Counted from the stretch's first letter, positions 1 through 6,031 are shown. The stretch is DNA of 6,031 nt from UBA8516 sp035455245 (GCA_035455245.1 DATIFN010000043.1:1-6031); one strand, 5' to 3'. The notes: generated from the letters alone by a model not told the origin. Numbers and translations: made by a program.

Positions 1-1487
1 TCTAGTATCTCCATTCTTTTTTTATTATCACTAAATCCTGAAAAGACCATTCCTTTTTGATTAAATAATTCTAGATATTTTTGGTTAAACTCGTATCTGT
101 GTCTGTGTCGTCGTGATATATTGTTTGATTTGTATAACTTGAATGCTAGGGTGTTGTCTTGAATTTTAATTTCATTTGCTCCCAGTCTTAGTGACCCACC
201 AAGGTTTGATACTTCTTTTTGTTCCGGCAAAAGATCAATTACTGGATTTTCTGTATTTGGTGTAATCTCTGTAGAGTTTGCATTAGATAAATTACATACA
301 TGGCGGGCAAAGGCAATAGCAGCTAGTTGAAATCCAAAACAAATTCCAAGATATGGAATGTTTTTTTCTCTTGCATAATTTGCTGTTTTTATGATTCCTT
401 CAGCTCCTCTTTCTCCAAATCCTCCAGGAACTAGTATTCCTTGATATGAGGAAAGTGAGTCGATGTTTCCATTTAGGTTCTCAGAATCAATCCAGTCGAT
501 TACGACATTTTTTCCAGTCTTTGCACCTGCGTGTTTTAGTGCGTGGTTTACACTTACATAACTATCTGCGAGAGTGACATATTTTCCCACCATTGCTATT
601 CTCACACTCTCTTTTTGTGCTGAAAAAGAGTTGATTATCTCATTCCACTTGTCCCAGTTTGCAGATGCGTTTACCAGTCCAACCTTGCCAAATTTTTTAA
701 AAATTACATCAACTATTCCTTGGTCATTTAACACCTGCGGTACTGTAAGAATTGATTCTACGTCATGACAAGAGAAAACATCTTTTGTAGAGATGTTTGA
801 AAATAATGAAATCTTTCTTTTTGCTGCATCCTCTAGTGGCTGTGTACACCTTACAGCTAAAAGATCCGGTTGGATACCTATTCTTCTTAATTCTTGGACG
901 CTGTGTTGTGTTGGTTTTGTTTTTTGTTCTCCTACAACATCAAGTGATGGTGCCAAAGTAACATGGACAAAGATGACATTTTCAGGTCCGTCTTCTAGTC
1001 TTATTTGTCTTAATGCTTCTAAAAACGGCAGGCTTTCAATGTCCCCAACCGTACCACCGCATTCTACTACAAGGACGTCTAGATTTTCTTTTTGTGCAAT
1101 TTTTCTAATTCTTTCTTTGATTGCGTCAGTAACATGTGGTATGATTTGTACACATGCCCCAAGATATTCTCCTCTTCTTTCTGCTTCTATTACACTGGAA
1201 TAGATTTGAGCTGTTGTTATGTTGTGGGTCTTTGAAATGTTTTGGTTTAGAAATCTTTCATAGTTTCCAATATCCATATCGCATTCGCCTCCATCTTCTG
1301 TTACAAATACTTCTCCATGAGCGATCGGATTCATAGTTCCAGCATCATAGTTTAGATATGGATCAATTTTTACACAAGAAACTTTTTGGTTTGATAGTTG
1401 TAATAGTTTTGCAATTGACGAAGTTACTACGCCTTTTCCAAGGCCAGACATTACACCACCTGTAACAAAAATGAATTTTGTCTGCAT
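1..1487 (-). CDS. pyrG: CTP synthase (glutamine-hydrolysing), C-terminus cut by window edge
   Basis: Catalyses ATP-dependent amination of UTP to CTP using ammonia from glutamine, the last step of de novo pyrimidine nucleotide synthesis in the cytoplasm. Read from ATG at 1487 leftwards, 495 codons stay open to the window edge. The N-terminal amidoligase domain (about residues 1-270) begins MQTKFIFVTGGVMSGLGKG, with P-loop Lys18, and continues with KIDPYLNYDAGTMNP, HGEVFVTEDGGECDMDIG (Asp72, a metal ligand in the family) and ECGGTVGDIES (Glu142). The class I glutamine amidotransferase domain follows, with VPGGFGERG and the nucleophile motif YLGICFGFQ (Cys383). The His and Glu of its catalytic triad lie in the missing tail; against the usual 530-545 residues, roughly 40-50 are absent. 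The start matches the family N-terminus exactly. A TATA-like box 25 bases upstream suggests a leaderless mRNA. It is transcribed away from the surface-protein genes. Identification is very secure. Confidence 0.98.
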   Translation of the reverse strand, partial: MQTKFIFVTGGVMSGLGKGVVTSSIAKLLQLSNQKVSCVKIDPYLNYDAGTMNPIAHGEVFVTEDGGECDMDIGNYERFLNQNISKTHNITTAQIYSSVIEAERRGEYLGACVQIIPHVTDAIKERIRKIAQKENLDVLVVECGGTVGDIESLPFLEALRQIRLEDGPENVIFVHVTLAPSLDVVGEQKTKPTQHSVQELRRIGIQPDLLAVRCTQPLEDAAKRKISLFSNISTKDVFSCHDVESILTVPQVLNDQGIVDVIFKKFGKVGLVNASANWDKWNEIINSFSAQKESVRIAMVGKYVTLADSYVSVNHALKHAGAKTGKNVVIDWIDSENLNGNIDSLSSYQGILVPGGFGERGAEGIIKTANYAREKNIPYLGICFGFQLAAIAFARHVCNLSNANSTEITPNTENPVIDLLPEQKEVSNLGGSLRLGANEIKIQDNTLAFKLYKSNNISRRHRHRYEFNQKYLELFNQKGMVFSGFSDNKKRMEIL

Positions 1488-1508
1488 ATCTATGGATGGA
1501 AAATGACC

Positions 1509-1516
1509 TTTTTATT
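1509..1516 (-). promoter_or_regulatory. Candidate TATA box for pyrG
   Basis: Read on the minus strand this is AATAAAAA, centred about 25 bases before the pyrG ATG. That is the spacing expected for an archaeal TATA box when the mRNA starts at or next to the start codon. No ribosome binding site precedes the ATG, which fits leaderless translation. The match to the TTTAWATA-type consensus is only moderate, so position is the main argument. Confidence 0.4.
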
Positions 1517-1716
1517 CGTTATCGTAATTTGTTCCTAAAATTTTTGATCTTTATGGTGAAAATATTTTAGATCGCTTGGTGAATCTGAAATATTGGATTT
1601 TGTTTTGTTTTTGATAATTAATTCTGGTATTATACTGCTGATGGCAAATAAAACCTGCTAGAATCGAGAAAACAAGACAAAAATTGAAAAATCATGCCTA
1701 TTTTTTGCTCTCAGGA

Positions 1717-1750
1717 TTTTGTCTCATGACAGGTTTCTTTTTTGTCTCAT
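1717..1750. repeat. Direct repeat TTTTGTCTCAT (two copies), possible operator
   Basis: TTTTGTCTCAT occurs at 1717-1727 and again at 1740-1750, a centre-to-centre distance of 23 bases, near two DNA helical turns. The first copy runs into GACA, giving TGTC-TCAT-GACA (1720-1731), a small inverted repeat. The reverse complement of the TTTTGTCT core is also present at 1675-1682 as AGACAAAA. The pair lies 40-75 bases upstream of the proposed pilin TATA box, where an activator or repressor could bind. The repeat is visible in the sequence; regulatory function is inferred. Confidence 0.35.
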
Positions 1751-1792
1751 CAACAAAACTACTTTGTAACATTAATTTTTTACATACAAGTA

Positions 1793-1800
1793 CTTAACTT
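1793..1800 (+). promoter_or_regulatory. Candidate TATA box for pilin gene
   Basis: CTTAACTT is centred about 28 bases before the ATG at 1825, in the expected place for a leaderless archaeal transcript. There is no Shine-Dalgarno-like sequence ahead of the ATG (GCCTTTCAGTTCAA precedes it), which supports leaderless translation. The sequence is a fair but not perfect TATA match. Confidence 0.45.
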
Positions 1801-1824
1801 GATTATTATCGCCTTTCAGTTCAA

Positions 1825-2472
1825 ATGGAACAAATCCATAAAATCAAAAACGACAGAATCAGATCACGAAGGGCGGTAGCTCCAATTATTGCAACCTTGC
1901 TCATGATAGCAATTGCAGTAGTCGGCGGTGTGATGATCTATGTGTTCACCCAAGGATTCTTTGGGAACAGCAGCATATCGACATCACCATCCGTAGATAC
2001 TATCACCATGACGGGATATGATATGAGAGAAATCGCTGCGGTAAACGGTACAACATCACATGAGGGAACAGCCCTTGTAGGATTTGGTGACGACGCAGTC
2101 TCAGGAATGACTCTTGACGAGGAAGGAACAATCTACATCAAAAATGTAGGAGCAAAGCCATACACCATTTCAAAACTTGAAGTAAACGGTGCACCTTTGG
2201 ACTTCATCGGTACTGCTGCTGGACCAACCGGCGGTCAGTATGCTGTAATTACCGTTCCAGATGCAAAGACAGCATTGGCTGGAACAACTCATCAAGCAGC
2301 ACAAACTGTACTCCCAGGACAAGAAGCCACATTGCTTGTATCATTTGACGACGGCTCCGGCGCAAGTGGTGTTGATAACACAGCTGCACCAGGAAGAACA
2401 ATCCCAGTCAAGGTAACTTCTGCAAGCGGATCTGTCTACAACTTTAATGTTGTTGTAGGATCAAAATCCTAA
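1825..2472 (+). CDS. Type IV pilin / archaellin N-terminal domain protein (class III prepilin)
   Basis: Likely the structural subunit of a type IV pilus-like or archaellum-like surface filament. The 215-residue protein starts with a short charged leader ending in RIRSRRA (residues 11-17), followed by VAPIIATLLMIAIAVVGG, a hydrophobic helix reaching about residue 43. R16-A17-V18-A19 fits the archaeal prepilin peptidase (PibD/EppA/ArlK) pattern, with cleavage expected after A17. The remainder is a cysteine-free, Gly/Thr/Ala-rich beta domain. Its IYIKNVGAKPYTISKLEVNG stretch (about 104-123) resembles the beta-sandwich strands of archaellins and archaeal pilins. Two N-glycosylation sequons (NSS near 48, NGT near 74) are present. 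Asn codons are mostly AAC and Ile often ATC, unlike the AT-ended choices of the large gene downstream, suggesting strong expression. It has its own promoter and a T-tract terminator. Pilin versus archaellin cannot be settled here, and no assembly ATPase or platform gene is in view. Confidence 0.85.
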   Translation: MEQIHKIKNDRIRSRRAVAPIIATLLMIAIAVVGGVMIYVFTQGFFGNSSISTSPSVDTITMTGYDMREIAAVNGTTSHEGTALVGFGDDAVSGMTLDEEGTIYIKNVGAKPYTISKLEVNGAPLDFIGTAAGPTGGQYAVITVPDAKTALAGTTHQAAQTVLPGQEATLLVSFDDGSGASGVDNTAAPGRTIPVKVTSASGSVYNFNVVVGSKS

Positions 2473-2486
2473 ACAACCCAACTCCC

Positions 2487-2501
2487 TTTTTTTATTTTTT
2501 T
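2487..2501 (+). terminator. T-tract transcription terminator after pilin gene
   Basis: Fourteen bases after the pilin stop codon lies CTTTTTTTATTTTTTTC, two runs of seven T split by one A. Archaeal RNA polymerase terminates at such T-rich tracts without a hairpin, and none is seen here. It separates the pilin transcript from the next gene. Confidence 0.65.
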
Positions 2502-2688
2502 CATTCTTGTTTATCCTTAGATCTTTTGTTATTTGAAGCAACAAAGAATCACACACTTATGATCCAACATGAATGTTATTTCTGGATTGGAAATCATTTC
2601 ATCAAAAATTGTTACCGATTTGACTTTATCTTCTCATGTGATTTGGTGTAAAGATGTAACCTGCATGTATCTAAAATTTCTTACAAAG
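2502..2688. other. Noncoding gap upstream of surface-protein gene
   Basis: This A+T-rich stretch contains no plausible gene on either strand. The only structure noted is a short palindrome, AACAT-GA-ATGTT (2566-2577), and a weak TTTGTT/AACAAA inverted pair at 2525-2545. Either could be an operator or chance. Confidence 0.45.
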
Positions 2689-2708
2689 CCTTTTAAGCGA
2701 TTTATCTA
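2689..2708 (+). promoter_or_regulatory. Candidate promoter for the large surface protein
   Basis: Two overlapping TATA candidates are seen: CTTTTAAG at 2690-2697 and TTTATCTA at 2701-2708. The first would place the RNA start near 2720, giving a leader of about 15 bases to the ATG at 2735. The second would give an almost leaderless message starting close to that ATG. No Shine-Dalgarno sequence lies before either possible start codon (TTG 2729, ATG 2735). Confidence 0.5.
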
Positions 2709-2734
2709 AAGTTTTACTGGTACCAAAATTGGAA

Positions 2735-5503
2735 ATGAGAAAATTTAGTCAATTATTTGCTGCATTTTTGTTAATTTCTATTCTTGCTTCTAGTCCCACT
2801 GCTTTGATCGCAGCACAAAAAGCTGGCGGGAATACTGTTAATCTGAATCTTGCCCCTTCTATAATAGAACCCGGTTCTGGAACCCAAACCATGGGATATC
2901 TTAGTATTAAAAATAGTGCAGGTGTGCCTACGCCAGCTCAAAGTAACCTTGAGGTCCGGCTTGCCTCAAGCAATCCTTCTGTCGCATCAGTTCCTTCGAG
3001 CGTGACGATTCCCACGGGCCATGAATTTGTTAATTTTGAAATTACGCCAGGTGCAGAAGGTCAGACCGAAATTACTGCAAATTACGGGGGGCACGTATCC
3101 TCACAGAAATTTAGGGTGGGTGATATCCCAGTGATAATACCCGAAGATGCAGAGCTAAAAATCAATCTGCCCTCTTCATTGATGCGGGTAAATACAGAAA
3201 TGCCTATGGCAGTTTTTCTAAAATTTAACGGAACTGTCCTTAAAGCTCACAAGGATATTGAAATTACTTTTGATTATGAAAAGTCGTTGATTAAACCAAG
3301 TGAAGACAAGATAATAATTAAAAAAGGAAACTATTACGGTTTGGCTACAATAAAAACTCTAGAAAAGGCAGGAAATGCCTTTATCAAAGCATCAGCCCCT
3401 GAATTTAAATTAAATTCTGCTGCAAGCATCCAAATATCTTCAACTGCTCCGGCTTCAGTTAAAATCAATGTTTTTCCATCATTTATTGCACATAGTGAAA
3501 AGAAATTCGATCTAGTTGTTAGTTTACACGATTCTGCAGGTTTTCCTACTGTGGCTACAGATGACGTAAAACTAGAGTTGTTTTCAAACTATACCAGATT
3601 GCAAGATAGTTTTGATAAAGAATTTGCTAACATGGATGCCACCATAAAGAAGGGATCATATGGGTACTATTTGAGACAAGCCTTTACATTCCTTCCTCCA
3701 GAACAAGATATCCCACAAGGAAAAGATTGCAAAGTATACCAACCTGATAAAATTATCGTGGGCGCAAGCGCACAAGGATTGGGCATATCAACTAACATGT
3801 TAACTGTGACCGAACCATTATCAGAGGATGACGATAAAGCCAAAATTAAGGAGGTAAAAGTTTTTGTGCCAAACGAAATGCCAAATAACGCTACCTCTGT
3901 TGTAGGGTATCAAGTCGGCACTATTGAAACCGATGAGGACGATGCCAGAGCAAAGGTGGAGAAAGAGCTTGAAAATGCTAATGATGCAGTAGATACCGCT
4001 ACAGACCTGGTTGACCAAGCTAATGCTCTCCTAATTTCTCTACAGGAAAATCCAAATTCAACTCCGGCTCAGATCGCCACTGCACAACAGGGTTTGACTA
4101 ATGCACAAATTCTTTTGGCACAGAATCAAGCTAGGGTGAATACGCTTGAAGACCAACTAGATGATTGTATAGAAAATGATAAACCAATTGACGATCTTCC
4201 GGAGGGAACGTTTTATCCAGTCCAATCTAACACAATTTATTCATCAGACAAACTATACAACAATCTGAAAATAATATCAAGTGATCAAAATATTGCAAGA
4301 ATCGATAAACCAGGTAATGTTGACACCGCATCATCATTTGGCACATCATTGATTTCTAGCGGACAGAAAGCCGGTAATGTTAACATCTCTGCTGTTCTTG
4401 GTGGACTGGGTTCGGGTTCAAACAATACAAGTATAGTGAATCAGCTAAAGCCAAGTAAGACGGTGATTTTTACTCCAATTGGTGATGGGAAAATAATATT
4501 TAATTCTGAAGGATACTATGATCTGTTTGTTGTTTCCCTGGATTCTGTAGGACGACCAACAAGCTCCAAAAATCCAATTAAATACATTATTGAACCAATT
4601 AATGAATTTGCCGAGATAAATCCTCAGCAGACTTTTGCAAAGGTGGAAGGGCAAACGTGGCCATCTACTGGTGCTAGTAATGCCCCATTAAGCACAAGTG
4701 CGACTCCTATAGGAATTGATTCAGAGGCAACTTTGAAAACAACCGCTGCTTTGCAGCTTGTTTCTTCCTCACCTACGGCAAAACTGATGATGGCAGTTGA
4801 TAGTATTGCAGGAGTGGAAAGCACCAATCCAATAGGAGTAGTTCAAATAATAGACTTTAATGGAAATCCATACCCAGTTCCTGCTGATTTGGTGATTATT
4901 CTAAAATCGGATAAACCAAAATCTGTTGGTGTACCATCTTCAGTAACTATTCCTAAAGGAAGCTCCTTTGCTGAATTTCCAGTTACAACTTTTGGCTTAA
5001 AGGATACTGCCAAAATTTCTACTGTTGCTACAAATGTACTCCAGTCACAGGCTACCATATCTGTGGTACCGTATGTTGCCAAGCTGAAAATCTCTAATGA
5101 TCCGATCACTACTCCGCTTGTTGCCAATCAAGATATTCCAGTTAAGATTTTCATTGATGATCAATACAATTCTCCAGCAGAAGGTGTTACAGTAAGGTTA
5201 AGCACTGATGTAAATGGAACAGCAAGCCCTGACAGTGCCACTACTGATTCTAAGGGGGAAGCTACCTTTACCTTTAAAGCTCTACAAGGAAAAAGTACTG
5301 CCATTACAGTGCATGCTATAAAGTCTGGTTATGAAGAGCAGACAAAAACAATAAACCTTGACGTTTTGTACGTTCCTGGTATCCAAATCAATTGGGTCTT
5401 GTATGTTGCCATGGGTGGTGCAGTTGCAGTTGTTGCAGTTGTAGCTTTGGTGTTCCTGAGAAAACCAAAAGAATTATCAGATGAAGAACAAGAAGAAATT
5501 TAG
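2735..5503 (+). CDS. Large secreted multi-Ig-like surface protein with coiled-coil insertion and C-terminal membrane anchor
   Basis: Probably an S-layer-associated, stalk or adhesin-type protein; the exact role is unknown. I choose the ATG at 2735 (922 residues) because it opens a clean signal peptide, MRKFSQLFAAFLLISILASS, cleaved near A27. An in-frame TTG at 2729 would add only two residues. The ectodomain is a chain of Ig-like/invasin-like beta domains. Domains around 50-115 and 695-760 share VPSSVTIP (86-93 and 733-740), and related units lie near 150-225, 250-320 and 590-640. A Big_1-like domain covers about 780-875, with NSPAEGVTVRL and TTDSKGEATFTF. Residues 403-480 form an Ala/Gln/Glu/Leu-rich helical hairpin with a turn at about NPNSTP. 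Cys332 and Cys478 are the only cysteines. Several N-glycosylation sequons are present. One membrane helix (887-908) is followed by the charged tail RKPKELSDEEQEEI, so the body faces outward. It is transcribed after the pilin gene from its own promoter. Confidence 0.85.
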   Translation: MRKFSQLFAAFLLISILASSPTALIAAQKAGGNTVNLNLAPSIIEPGSGTQTMGYLSIKNSAGVPTPAQSNLEVRLASSNPSVASVPSSVTIPTGHEFVNFEITPGAEGQTEITANYGGHVSSQKFRVGDIPVIIPEDAELKINLPSSLMRVNTEMPMAVFLKFNGTVLKAHKDIEITFDYEKSLIKPSEDKIIIKKGNYYGLATIKTLEKAGNAFIKASAPEFKLNSAASIQISSTAPASVKINVFPSFIAHSEKKFDLVVSLHDSAGFPTVATDDVKLELFSNYTRLQDSFDKEFANMDATIKKGSYGYYLRQAFTFLPPEQDIPQGKDCKVYQPDKIIVGASAQGLGISTNMLTVTEPLSEDDDKAKIKEVKVFVPNEMPNNATSVVGYQVGTIETDEDDARAKVEKELENANDAVDTATDLVDQANALLISLQENPNSTPAQIATAQQGLTNAQILLAQNQARVNTLEDQLDDCIENDKPIDDLPEGTFYPVQSNTIYSSDKLYNNLKIISSDQNIARIDKPGNVDTASSFGTSLISSGQKAGNVNISAVLGGLGSGSNNTSIVNQLKPSKTVIFTPIGDGKIIFNSEGYYDLFVVSLDSVGRPTSSKNPIKYIIEPINEFAEINPQQTFAKVEGQTWPSTGASNAPLSTSATPIGIDSEATLKTTAALQLVSSSPTAKLMMAVDSIAGVESTNPIGVVQIIDFNGNPYPVPADLVIILKSDKPKSVGVPSSVTIPKGSSFAEFPVTTFGLKDTAKISTVATNVLQSQATISVVPYVAKLKISNDPITTPLVANQDIPVKIFIDDQYNSPAEGVTVRLSTDVNGTASPDSATTDSKGEATFTFKALQGKSTAITVHAIKSGYEEQTKTINLDVLYVPGIQINWVLYVAMGGAVAVVAVVALVFLRKPKELSDEEQEEI

Positions 5504-5512
5504 CTTTGAAAA

Positions 5513-5517
5513 TTTTT
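5513..5517 (+). terminator. Weak T-run after surface-protein gene
   Basis: A run of five T lies ten bases after the stop codon, inside AAAATTTTTATC. It is short for an archaeal terminator and could equally be part of the next promoter; more T-rich sequence (CTTTTAC) follows at 5531-5537. Confidence 0.25.
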
Positions 5518-5530
5518 ATCAGTAAAAACA

Positions 5531-5537
5531 CTTTTAC
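5531..5537 (+). promoter_or_regulatory. Possible TATA box for the KaiC-like gene
   Basis: CTTTTAC is centred 34-39 bases before the two ATGs at 5568 and 5573, predicting an RNA start near 5560. TTTTTATC at 5513-5520 is an alternative further upstream. The gap is short, so partial read-through from the upstream gene is also possible. Confidence 0.3.
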
Positions 5538-5552
5538 TTGCCACAAAGGCAA
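5538..5552 (+). repeat. Short perfect inverted repeat between genes
   Basis: TTGCC-ACAAA-GGCAA forms a perfect five-base-pair stem with a five-base loop and is followed by TTT. It lies between the surface-protein stop codon and the next start. It could be a small operator, a weak hairpin terminator or chance. Confidence 0.3.
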
Positions 5553-5572
5553 TTTCTTGATTGTGTAATGGC

Positions 5573-6031
5573 ATGGCAGAGATGATGGGCTTTTAGTTCA
5601 CATTTTGGAGTTTCAAAGGATGAGGATAATTCCAAACAAAAGTCAGCTGGATTAAAGTCAAAATTTGGCTCAGTAAAATCGGGGATTCTTGGCTTTGATG
5701 ATAAGCTTGGATTTCCTTTGCCATCTGGAAACTTGTATCTTTTTTCAAGTTCCCTAGGAAGTAACGCTGACCTTTTTGCACAACAAATTTTGTATCGAAA
5801 TGTTACTGATGAGGGCAAAGTTGCCTATTATACAGTCGAGCGAAGCAGTTCAGACGTAATAGAAGACATGGGACTTTTTGGGATGAACATAGAACAATAT
5901 GTCAAGGACGGAACATGGGTGTTTACAAGACTAGTTGTCCCTAGTATGAAAAGCCTTATAGATGCCATGCCAAAGGATTCACCAGAAAAAAAATTAGATC
6001 TTAGCTCACTATTAGAATTTGGGAAAAATTT
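5573..6031 (+). CDS. KaiC/ArlH-like RecA-fold protein with degenerate P-loop; frame broken near start, cut by window edge
   Basis: The frame beginning at 5595 is open to the window end and encodes a KaiC-domain-like N-terminus: KSGILGFDDKLGFPLPSGNL, then FSSSLGSNADLFAQQIL aligned without gaps to the family Walker A, then VAYYTVERSSSDVIEDMG. The Walker A lysine and Ser/Thr are replaced by Ala65 and Asp66, and the usual Glu-Glu pair is Glu89-Arg90, so normal ATP binding and hydrolysis look unlikely. Walker B would lie past the edge. No ATG, GTG or TTG opens this frame before the conserved region. The ATG at 5573 reads MAEMMGF and meets TAG at 5594; skipping one T there joins it smoothly to SSHFGVSKDEDNSK. 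A second ATG at 5568, in the downstream frame, hits TGA at 5583. The gene may be frameshifted, subject to +1 recoding, or carry a sequence error. KaiC-like proteins include ArlH of the archaellum motor, which would suit the pilin nearby. Residue numbers assume the joined frame. Confidence 0.6.

Larger units (their letters stand above)
1488..1824. other. Divergent intergenic region between pyrG and pilin gene
   Basis: About 337 A+T-rich bases separate two divergent genes. I find no coding sequence: the longest plus-strand ATG reading frames seen here are about a dozen codons or fewer. The region holds candidate TATA boxes near each end and a repeated TTTTGTCTCAT element in the half nearer the pilin gene. 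No tRNA or other structured RNA was recognised. The length is generous for a compact archaeal genome and leaves room for regulator sites. Confidence 0.6.

Noticed and set aside
574..1336. Plus-strand open frames (574-768, 793-1203, 1154-1336)
   Set aside because: They lie antisense inside pyrG, whose minus-strand translation matches CTP synthase throughout; the plus-strand products have no recognisable domains.
1694..1729. Eleven-codon open frame from ATG at 1694
   Set aside because: Too short, no ribosome binding site or leaderless promoter spacing, and it overlaps the putative operator repeats.
2729..2734. TTG at 2729 as the start of the large surface protein
   Set aside because: It adds only Met-Glu ahead of a good ATG, has no ribosome binding site, and places an acidic residue before the basic n-region of the signal peptide. 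It cannot be excluded.
3821..5127. Minus-strand open frames inside the large surface-protein gene
   Set aside because: They are antisense to a continuous coding sequence with signal peptide, repeats and anchor; they have no domain, promoter or neighbouring support.
5568..5585. Reading through the TGA at 5583 from the ATG at 5568, as stop-codon readthrough or selenocysteine
   Set aside because: Although in frame with the KaiC-like sequence, there is no evident selenocysteine element, the result (MAWQR-stop-WAF) looks unnatural, and ammonia-oxidising archaea are not known for selenoproteins. The one-base shift from 5573 gives a more natural N-terminus.
5534..5818. Minus-strand open frames opposite the KaiC-like gene (5534-5818 and 5593-5781)
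   Set aside because: The plus strand here encodes recognisable KaiC-like sequence continuing to the window end. The minus-strand products show no family features and arise from the coding pattern of the other strand.
1..6031. CRISPR arrays, tRNA or rRNA genes, insertion sequences
   Set aside because: No regularly spaced repeats, cloverleaf-like sequences, rRNA motifs, transposase-like proteins or terminal inverted repeats were seen.

Overview
The window looks like chromosomal DNA from an archaeon, most likely an ammonia-oxidising member of the Nitrososphaerota (Thaumarchaeota; Nitrosopumilus/Nitrosarchaeum-like). The evidence is a low G+C content, start codons without Shine-Dalgarno sequences, TATA-like boxes of the CTTTTAAG/TTTATCTA kind 25-40 bases before starts, a T-tract terminator, an archaeal class III prepilin signal, and a CTP synthase with archaeal-type motifs. 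The lineage is an inference from style and protein types; no phylogenetic marker was tested.

Layout. Bases 1-1487 on the minus strand hold most of pyrG (CTP synthase), cut by the left edge before its last few dozen residues. A 337-base divergent intergenic region (1488-1824) follows, with candidate promoters in both directions and a repeated TTTTGTCTCAT element. On the plus strand come a type IV pilin/archaellin-like protein (1825-2472) with a T-tract terminator, then a 260-base gap with a promoter, then a 922-residue secreted, C-terminally membrane-anchored protein made of Ig-like domains with an inserted coiled-coil hairpin (2735-5503). The right edge cuts a KaiC/ArlH-like RecA-fold gene (from about 5573) whose P-loop is degenerate and whose reading frame is broken near its start (TTT-TAG).

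How they fit together. pyrG is housekeeping nucleotide metabolism and is probably unrelated to the rest. The other three genes run in one direction. Two are clearly exported (a pilus or filament subunit and a large stalk-like surface protein), and the third resembles ATPases that serve archaeal filament machines but seems unable to bind ATP in the usual way. They could form a cell-surface appendage or attachment locus. The gaps and separate promoters argue for separate transcripts, and no assembly ATPase or platform protein lies inside the window, so this link is a hypothesis.

The points most worth a second look are the frame break with a +1-slippage-like TTT TAG at the start of the last gene, its Lys-less Walker A, and the coiled-coil insertion lying between the only two cysteines of the big surface protein.
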